Positions 57,413 to 64,000 of a stretch of 64,000 nucleotides of DNA are shown piece after piece. The position numbers were made by a program, and so were the translations under genes. The stretch's first letter is position 1. Every line of letters starts with the position of its first letter. The notes under the pieces were generated by a model. The model was not told the origin of the DNA, searched no databases, and was given only the letters and a program-made list of their open reading frames with translations. The stretch comes from Lineus longissimus (taxonomy: Eukaryota > Nemertea > Pilidiophora > Heteronemertea > Lineidae). Location: NCBI RefSeq assembly GCF_910592395.1, contig NC_088321.1:5954001-6018000 (forward strand), in the 5' to 3' direction.

Positions 57413-57782
57413 ATGCGGAACTCAGTTGATGTGCTTGAGCTTAATAAAGCTGACATCGTTTCTCGTGGGCCATTCGGCGAAATTTATCTTCCCGTTAAAG
57501 GTCAATATGTTTATAAAGTCACAAGGAGACTAAACCCAACGATACCCGTTAGACATCCGCCTACAATTTTGCTATGGCTGCCTGGCGAAAAGTATAGAGT
57601 ATGCCCGAAATAATTATCACTGTCTTAAATTAACGAGCAAGAGAAATTATGAGCATTATATTCGCACACTTATGATACGCAAGAAGGAATTTAAGTCCGA
57701 CTCGGCATATCTGTATTTTCACTTACCTGCAGACTCTACTTTACTCTCAGACGATGATGAAGGCGCACTACGTACGTGAGCT
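57413..57782 (+). pseudogene. Unidentified frame, possible kinase-like N-terminus
   Basis: The first frame contains ADIVSRGPFGEIYLPVKGQY followed by VYKV, reminiscent of a protein-kinase glycine loop (GxxFGxxY) and the following Val-x-Lys. A frameshift near 57600 leads to a second open piece with NNYHCLKLTSKRNYEHYIRT and a Ser/Asp-rich end at a TGA (about 57780). The kinase reading rests on one motif only; no catalytic loop is visible. Confidence 0.3.
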
Positions 57783-58391
57783 GAAAAAAGCGCGTCGCCT
57801 GACTAGGATGATCTGGTCACGTGTCTACAGGCAATTACACTATGAGAGAATGATATTGCAGTAATATTCTGTATCTTTGCGCCTATCAAAATCGGCGGTA
57901 TGGTCGGGACGTAATTTATATAACTTTTTCTAATTTTGTTTCAGCTCAGATTGTAGAAAAACACGTTATACGCGCAAGTCCTGGCGCGAAAGACTTTTCC
58001 CGCTACACGTTAGTGCACGCCAACGTCACCAAGCTATTTATAAGACAACATTCTCCAAGCGTCGGCAATGGCAAATCATCGTTGCCAAGTCGCACTCGAT
58101 TTACTGACTATGCGAACTGAGAGAGTGAGTAATCAAGCTGACGTCGCGGGAAAAATAGTTATCACTATGAGCCTTAAATCCCGACCTTGTGTCAGTAATT
58201 CATAATTCGACATGTGACATGTCATTTGAAAAGAAATATATTCCTCTGTCGGGTTGGTCTGCATCTTTGAGCCTATCTAAATCGGCACGATCGAGCGAAA
58301 TTTATAAAGCAGAAACGCAGACTTTTCTTAGACTTCAATTGGCTGCTAATTCATTCGAAATTTGACACAGTTAAAAATGGGTATTTAACCC
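57783..58391. other. Stretch without supported frame within the virus-like relic
   Basis: Short broken frames only. Two similar blocks ('gcgcctatcaaaatcggc' at 57880 and 'gagcctatctaaatcggc' at 58276) suggest an internal duplication. Confidence 0.4.
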
Positions 58392-58742
58392 GACTCTTTC
58401 CCGATTTCAACATCAAAATTTCGCGCAAAGCACATATCACCATTTTATCACGGCGAAACATGTGTATTATTGTTCATTGACTGGGTATCATATTTCCATC
58501 AACTATCATTTGACATACTCAAACCAGCGTTACGCTGGCACCAAGGTAGTCTGAATCTGAGACCACCGCGATCAATCAAGTTTCGCCTACGGCCCAGCAT
58601 TGAACAAATACAAGTAACTTTGTTGGTGGCTTCAACTTATTCATTAGAATCGTTTTTGCAAAGTCAACCATACATACTGGCTTTAGCATTAAAAATGTTA
58701 GTAGAAGACGGATTTGACTCTGGTAGATGTACCAAGCCATAA
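58392..58742 (+). CDS. Unidentified open frame in the virus-like relic
   Basis: About 116 codons open between a TAA and a TAA, without an in-frame ATG near the start. It includes FIDWVSYFHQLSFDILKPAL and LALKMLVEDGFDSGRC, a plausible globular helical protein. No family recognised; strand and spacing fit the neighbouring frames. Confidence 0.3.
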   Translation, partial: DSFPISTSKFRAKHISPFYHGETCVLLFIDWVSYFHQLSFDILKPALRWHQGSLNLRPPRSIKFRLRPSIEQIQVTLLVASTYSLESFLQSQPYILALALKMLVEDGFDSGRCTKP

Positions 58743-59144
58743 ATTAAATTAAGCTCGTCAAGAGTTGACTAAATTTACGGTAACCCTGGCCTACGATTTA
58801 TCGACAGAGTCACCGGGCGAAGGATAACTCTTCGAACGTGTCACCCGACTAATGGCGCAAAGTTAATTGCTGTTGCACCGAATTTGACTGCGCTGGCTGT
58901 GGCTCAGCAGAAACTAGTTTAATTCTGCCAATTTCTCGACACGAACAAAGCTAAATTAACAACAATATATAATACTCGATTAAAACTCCAGCCGGGATTT
59001 AAAGATATTTCAAAGTTATTTCTGACATATTATCCGGGTTTTTGATTTGACGTACTTTACAACGTCACAGAGCCTGGTCAAATAGTGTAAATTGACCGTA
59101 TTTATTACACTTGCAATATTATTTACGATAAAGGAGGTCGAAGA
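58743..59144. other. Spacer before the next frame
   Basis: No frame. An AAAGGAGGTCGAAGA stretch lies just before the ATG at 59145. Confidence 0.4.
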
Positions 59145-60497
59145 ATGGAATCCATACGCAATGACATATCATTTCACAAAAAATGTCTGTACAATTTATG
59201 CAATAAGATGACAGCGGCAAATGCATTTCAAGATGACGTAGATTACCACTTGTTGTACGAAAGGATTGAGAGCCCAAGATCCTGGTCCGACTTTGTCTCC
59301 TATCTCTTTCATGAACTTTAACAGACGCAGTGCATATTTTGCAGTACTTTGGAGGGCGGTTTAATCTTGCCCAATGTTGAATCTTATAGGGGATGCGAGA
59401 TCGAGTTTTTTGTGAACGTGAGTAATGGTACGGAAGAGGAATGCACTGTACAGATTATAAAATGTTTAGGGATGCTCCCCTGTTTTGAAACACCACACAT
59501 GTTTGGCGTTTTGGATCGCTTTCAATTTGAAAACAAATTTGTCAAACAAATGATTTGTGCCAATGTTAGCGTTGGTAATTATTATAAACATGTTCGACCA
59601 GTTCTGTCGGCCAACAACAGGATGCTAGACGATCGAGCTTTTGTTAAAAAATGGCTAAGCCTAGTTAATGAACATCTATTTCGCCTGGTGTTAACTGACG
59701 AAAAAGAGGGCTTTTGTTTCGATGCAATGACTAATTTTTGCTGGCCGGACGTCAAAAGTGCTGATTTGTACATATGCTGCATTGACCTATACCACCGTTG
59801 TCCGTCGCTTCTGCAGAAATTTCCAAAAGCACCTCTGTTACAGGCAAGCCCTAATCCTGTAATTGATACGAACCCTTTCAACTTTAATACAGGGGATGCG
59901 GCCTTTGATCTCAGTCTTGACAGCTTCTTAATGGAGCCCGCATTCAATCAACATCAAGTCGACAAATCTGATGCGCCTATTCTCAACGGCGGCAGTACAT
60001 CAGCATTGGCGTTCTCAACGGTGGTGCCTGACAGGTGTTCCGACTTCACCAAACCTACCTTCATTCTGTACAACCCCCCCCCCCCCCCCCCGTCAGAGCA
60101 TCAATTCCGCGAAAACAATTTAACGACAAAATCGGAAAAGATTAAAACTACAAAGCGCCTCCCGTCAGAGCATCAATTGCGCGAAAACAATGACTTAGAG
60201 GCAAAATCAGGCAAGACTAAAACTAAGAGAAAAGCCGCATCCTCAACAAAAACAACACGAGACAAAAAGACCCCACGAAGGCAAACTCCTAAAGCTCCGA
60301 GCGTTCCTGTCTTGGACATGCCATTAGAAACTTTTTTCGAACCTACCAATGTGTCGACGATCCGTGCAGTCACTGCTGCACCTCTATTATCGATAGGCAC
60401 CTTAACAGATGGCGATAGCTTTTCTGACAATGACGATGAGACTGCCAAGGAAAGGCAACCTGGTCTTAAAGTTTCTGTTGAAAGTCAATCAGGCTAG
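59145..60497 (+). pseudogene. Cys-containing, basic-tailed protein of unknown function
   Basis: The ATG at 59145 opens a frame interrupted once by TAA (59319-59321) and then open to 60497, about 450 codons in all. A CIFC pair follows the stop, and further Cys pairs (CC in YICCIDLYHRC) occur before residue 240, so the first half may bind zinc. The second half is low complexity: a Pro run coded by a poly-C tract (about 60066-60090), a twice-repeated SEHQxRENN motif, then a Lys/Arg-rich nuclear-localisation-like region and an acidic end. I do not recognise the family. Apart from the nonsense codon the frame has survived well. Confidence 0.45.
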
Positions 60498-60534
60498 AGG
60501 CTCCATCATTAAGTAGCATTATAGAAAATGTGAA

Positions 60535-61768
60535 TGAGTTGAAATTGTCGAATTGCAAAATGGCCTTCAAACGAATAAAACCTTTACAAATGTTGTCGGG
60601 CCACTGGAAAAAATATATGGAGCTAAGTTGGACAAGGCTGACAAATATTTTGCAGCTCTCCTCGATCAAGTTGCCCAAACAATGATTCAGGAATCTTACA
60701 ACGTTTTGGCAATATCATTTGTAAAACGGGTTGTTTGCGACAGGACTGCACAGCAGACGATCTTAGAAAAAATTACCCCATTCATATTGCGTTTTTGCGG
60801 ACTTTACAAAAAAAGTCAATCAAAAATGAACGAGAGATGGCAAAATACATCGAAAAGTGTAGAACTGATCTTTAGCGCCTTGTTTGAAGGAGAGCAAAAT
60901 GTACATTCCTTGTGGATTGAACACGCCGCTACTTTGAAGTCACAGCAGGCTATATTGTCAGATCTCGATAGGAGATTAACTGATTAGGGTTTAGAGTTTG
61001 ATGCGAAATTAAAAGAGATTGAAACTCAACTTTCGACTACGACGATTGAACGAGCACTTTTGCCCATAGAAGTTCATTCAAGAGACACTTCAAATCACTT
61101 AATTGAAAAGTTTCTGGCAGGGCGCTTTTTCCACGGCCAAACTAGTTGATATCATTTTCAGAGCTGTGACCAGCATGAGCAGCTTAGTCCACGATGCAAA
61201 TCAGATTATTCAGGAATCCTCAAAGCAGTCAAAAACCGTCTCCACCACGAGTAATTTACGATTACCACATAAGAAAGATTTTGAGTCTGCTGAATTTCAA
61301 AAGCTCTTACAGGACTTGGGACAGATCTATCACCCTTTATCCTTTTTCGTGGAGCAATTTAGCTCTCGAATATCATATTGGTCACAGCTTGAGATGGAGT
61401 TTAAACTGTGCGCAAGGTGCTCCGGGGTCGCTACAGGCGTGCGAATAATCATATGTAAGTTGGCTCAAATGGTAAATGCACATGCAACAATGTCTCTCCT
61501 GACGCCTCTGCTCATATAACCAATTATGGACAGCGCCTACGCGCCTGTTATCGAGTCCTTGCAAGTGATTATTGAAACTCATTTTCGGAAGATGCCAACA
61601 TGTCCCAAAATGCGGGCAGTTGATCGGGTTATAGTGATGGGCGAAGATCTTTTCAATGAGGTGTTGGAAGATGAAAAACCAGGCAACATAAGAGTTGCAC
61701 TAGGAAGTTTCATTTTCCTGGCAGAAGAAAAGATAGCAGCCTTAGTCGGACAGGTGAACAGAGCGTGA
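60535..61768 (+). pseudogene. Long helical protein of unknown function, frame-broken
   Basis: The ATG at 60535 opens 150 codons to a TAG (60985-60987), after which the same frame continues about 50 codons with LKEIETQLSTTTIERALLPI. A shift near 61110 leads into the frame with FSTAKLVDIIFRAVTSMSSL and on to LARCSGVATG-like text. After one more stop (61517-61519) the frame from 61526 reads PVIESLQVIIETHFRKM to 61768. Gln, Leu and Lys are abundant and long amphipathic helices are likely. It may be one protein of about 400 residues, possibly continuous with the preceding frame. No family recognised. Confidence 0.4.
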
Positions 61769-62008
61769 AAAATGCTGATATCGGGCCGAGGGAACACTAT
61801 GGTCCCTATGATTTAATTGAAACCTATCATGCTCTGCCAACAGGTCCTTTACATGCAGAGTAAGTAACTTGTGCATGCAGAGTAGTGCTGCTGCATGCTG
61901 TTGCATTAAATCATACTTTGGGAAAGCTCTTCGTTTGACCTGCCGTCAAACCGTATCGAATAACATCTATTATATTTACCTCGTTGGTTTCTTCTACTAT
62001 GTGTCAAG

Positions 62009-62203
62009 ATGAATAATTTGTCAGTTGACTATTCACATCATAACGTTTTGTCCAGCAACAGCAGTGAGAAATCCCCGATCGGTAAATCTGAAATGCTGCC
62101 AATAGCTGGTCTGCCACTTCCAACTGCTAACAGCGGGCCCAGTAGAGTGGGGTCGAAATTTGTTGGCGGGCCTCATCCTTCATTACGTCGGCATCAACTT
62201 TAA
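62009..62203 (+). CDS. Short frame before the dUTPase-polymerase frame
   Basis: ATG at 62009, 64 codons, Ser/Pro-rich, starting MNNLSVDYSHHNVLSSNSSE. It ends six bases before the next open frame, which is in another phase and also Ser/Thr-rich at its start, so a frameshift may separate one original protein into two. Function unknown. Confidence 0.3.
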   Translation: MNNLSVDYSHHNVLSSNSSEKSPIGKSEMLPIAGLPLPTANSGPSRVGSKFVGGPHPSLRRHQL

Positions 62204-62208
62204 CACGA

Positions 62209-63298
62209 TTGGTACGAGAAGCGATGCCGTCTACGAAGCAGATGGCGAAAAGCTTGAAAAATGCAAAAGATACCGCCGCTGGTCCCAGACTGCCAACTAC
62301 AACTGTTCCGGCTAACCTTGTTGATTATGTTGACGATGATACAACCACGACTACGGACGATGATGATGAGTCTGTCTTAAGCGTTAGCCATGCATGCGCA
62401 GAGCAAAGCGTAGCCTGTCGTCGACTTACGCAGAAGGCACGGTTGTCCGAGCTTTGCTCTTTGGGCTATTATATTTTTAGTGCAGAAGTGTATGACTATT
62501 TGGAGGATGGTCCTTTTAGGCTTGATAGCATCTTGCTCAATGTTCGCACAGGCATTTACATAGATTGCCCGCCGGGTTACTATGCAGAAGTTATCTCCAG
62601 TCTCTACGCAGGTTTTCGAATCGCCGTAAAATCGCTCATTTTAGTCGGGGTACAACTGAAACCAGATACAGTTGTGCTTGATAAACCAATAGCCGTAGGT
62701 TTCACCTGCCTTGAACTCAGCAAATTACACACTTACAAATTTCATTATGGTTTCATACGACCAATTTATGGAAATAACTGTCAACTGCTGGTGACCGACA
62801 CTGATTCGCTAACATACGTCAGTAAAAATCACATTGTAAATGAGAACATCTGGGCCAATCGAAAATATTTTTACCTTTCCAACTACCCAAAAGCAAGCCC
62901 TATGTATTGGATCAGAGATAAAAAGTTACGGGGTACGTTTAAAAGGGAGTATCCCGACAAGCCAATTGTTGCATTTGCTGGACTTCGAACAAAAATGTAT
63001 GCTTTCAAACACTTGCTAAATCAAGATGAGACAACCGTAGATAGTAGAAATGAAATAAGAAAAGCTAAAGGCATTCCGCGAAGTGTCCTAAGCAATATGC
63101 ACTTTGTCGATTACAAAGCAGCTTTTTCGAACACCAAAACCTGAAAAAAAGATACTTTAGCATACGATTGCAAAAACTAGACCTTTATACTATAGCCGAA
63201 GGAAAACGAGGTCTGTTAAATTTTGGCACGAACGATTTATCTGCGACGATGCCATTCAAATATTAGCCTACGGAAACTACAATTGCTACCAAAATTAA
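62209..63298 (+). pseudogene. dUTPase-like domain fused to a protein-primed DNA polymerase B C-terminus
   Basis: One frame of 311 codons to 63144, with an in-frame ATG at 62224; alternative text continues in shifted frames to a stop near 63298. Residues 1-75 are disordered with a Thr/Asp-rich run. Residues about 85-152 look like a dUTPase: GYYIFSAE, then VRTGIYIDCPPGYYAEVI (C120), then VKSLILVGVQLKPD, although the Ser-rich motif lacks its Arg and the end is cut. From about residue 155 the text is family B polymerase: KPIAVGFTCLELSKLHTYKF, the motif C DTDS (D197, D199), and the AKGIPRSV box (286-293) typical of protein-primed polymerases of Polintons and their viral relatives. The exonuclease, motif A and motif B are missing, so it cannot be an active polymerase. 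The junction probably reflects a deletion. Confidence 0.65.
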
Positions 63299-63610
63299 AG
63301 AATGCTCTTTGCGGTAGTACGTTGACGAGCAGAAGACGCCAAACATGATGGCAGCAACAAATACATCATTCAATGTACTGATGGATGATATGCCCGGGCT
63401 AAGTTGATACGGACATGGAGGAAACGTGTGTCTTTTTCTACATACCGTAACAGAAGAGTTGATGGGACGAAGACAGAGATGGCTTGAACGCGCCTGAGTT
63501 GTTATAATCGATGAACTGACGACCAGAGTTTTCACAAAGTAACAAATAGTTTGACGATGATGTAAACAACATTGGCGGTGACGATTATTTCTCTGATGTT
63601 TTATGAGATA
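63299..63610. other. Right flank of the virus-like relic
   Basis: No supported frame; the right border of the relic lies in or before this stretch. Confidence 0.4.
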
Positions 63611-63966
63611 GTTCCGGCAAGTTCAAATTTCCCGCCCGTATGACGTATCCGTATCGAATTTGCGTATGACGTCATCAGTTTGTGCCGTCTTCTCATTACG
63701 CACACGGCAGACGAATAGGTATTTACGTTTGGATCGCATTTCACACGGAGTCGCTGTACGTATTGGTTTTTCGGCTTAATTGTGATATATTTAACTGTTT
63801 CAAATCAGTAATATGGTGTTACAGGTTGTGTAGATCACATTTGATGTGTTTGGATTTGTAAAATTTGTAAATTTGGTGAAGAAAAGAAGGATTTGCAAAT
63901 GCTTCGAAATGACGCGGAGGCCGTGGACTGACGGCGTTTTACACGGAAAGGTGGCACTGCCGGAAC
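63611..63966. mobile_element. Short TA-flanked MITE
   Basis: Ends GTTCCGGCA and TGCCGGAAC, flanked by TA on both sides (63609-63610 and 63967-63968). The interior carries several CGTATC/GTATGACG motifs, including GTATGACGTCATCAG, which resembles TGTATGACGTCATCAA near 29070 inside the other TA-flanked MITE. The inverted ends are only about 9 bp, so the call is tentative. Confidence 0.45.
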
Positions 63967-64000
63967 TAAAAACTAAGACGTATCTGTAACATATCCGTAT

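Larger units (their letters stand above)
57413..63298 (+). mobile_element. Decayed virus-like or Polinton-like insertion
   Basis: A run of reading frames all on the plus strand, several hundred codons each but broken by stops and frameshifts. It ends with the C-terminal part of a protein-primed family B DNA polymerase. The coding density and one-strand layout differ sharply from the rest of the window. Polintons, adintoviruses and bidnaviruses carry such polymerases. No integrase, ATPase, protease or capsid gene and no terminal repeats were recognised, so only part of the element is here, or it belongs to a poorly known group. Borders are approximate. Confidence 0.55.

Noticed and set aside
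62209-63144. Herpesvirus-type DNA polymerase
   Set aside because: The AKGIPRSV box and the text around DTDS fit protein-primed polymerases of Polintons and relatives better than herpesvirus enzymes.
1-64000. tRNA or rRNA genes
   Set aside because: I saw no cloverleaf with A/B boxes nor rRNA core sequence; the tRNA-Leu match at 2994 is a primer site of 19 bases only.

Overview
The window looks like intergenic, transposon-dense DNA from a marine invertebrate animal. It is AT-rich, contains scattered ACATGTA-type motifs, and carries typically metazoan transposons: Ty3/gypsy elements with a CCHC gag, CR1-like and L1/Tx1-like non-LTR elements, an I/ingi-type RNase H, pogo and PIF/Harbinger elements, and a protein-primed polymerase of the Polinton/adintovirus kind. 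The phylum cannot be fixed from this sequence. I see no complete host gene. The host-like pieces are a possible terminal exon at the left edge, a decayed C2H2 zinc-finger gene (46.2-50.6 kb, minus) and a few exon-like open stretches.

Layout. 0-2 kb: possible last exon, a MITE with 35-bp inverted ends, and a degenerate minisatellite. 2.0-8.0 kb: a young LTR element (family A) with near-identical LTRs, a tRNA-Leu-like primer site, an intact 731-residue gag and an intact protease; reverse transcriptase, RNase H and integrase are deleted. 8-18 kb: relics of a second gypsy gag, a CR1-like element with a degenerate 2A-like peptide, and a gypsy pol (family C) interrupted by a non-LTR fragment. 19.6-26.2 kb: unnamed dispersed and tandem repeats around a pogo-type transposase relic. 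27-30 kb: a palindromic 16-bp minisatellite and a MITE with hexamer-repeat ends. 32-37 kb: a minus-strand non-LTR deletion derivative keeping only its leader, RNase H and tail, and a pogo-type MITE.

38.4-45.3 kb is a nested stack. An old Mag/SURL-like gypsy element (family B) has a Harbinger MITE exactly inside its reverse transcriptase, and both a family-A solo LTR and another DNA element inside its 3' LTR. 46-51 kb holds the zinc-finger relic, split by a MITE with a 10-bp target duplication. 52.2-54.7 kb is an L1/Tx1-like element whose reverse transcriptase is deleted.

57.4-63.3 kb is the most unusual part: a decayed run of plus-strand reading frames that looks like an integrated DNA-virus or Polinton-like relic. 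It ends in one frame that joins a dUTPase-like domain to the C-terminal part of a protein-primed family B DNA polymerase. The other frames (a possible kinase-like start, a Cys-rich protein, a long helical protein) are unrecognised. A small TA-flanked MITE closes the window.
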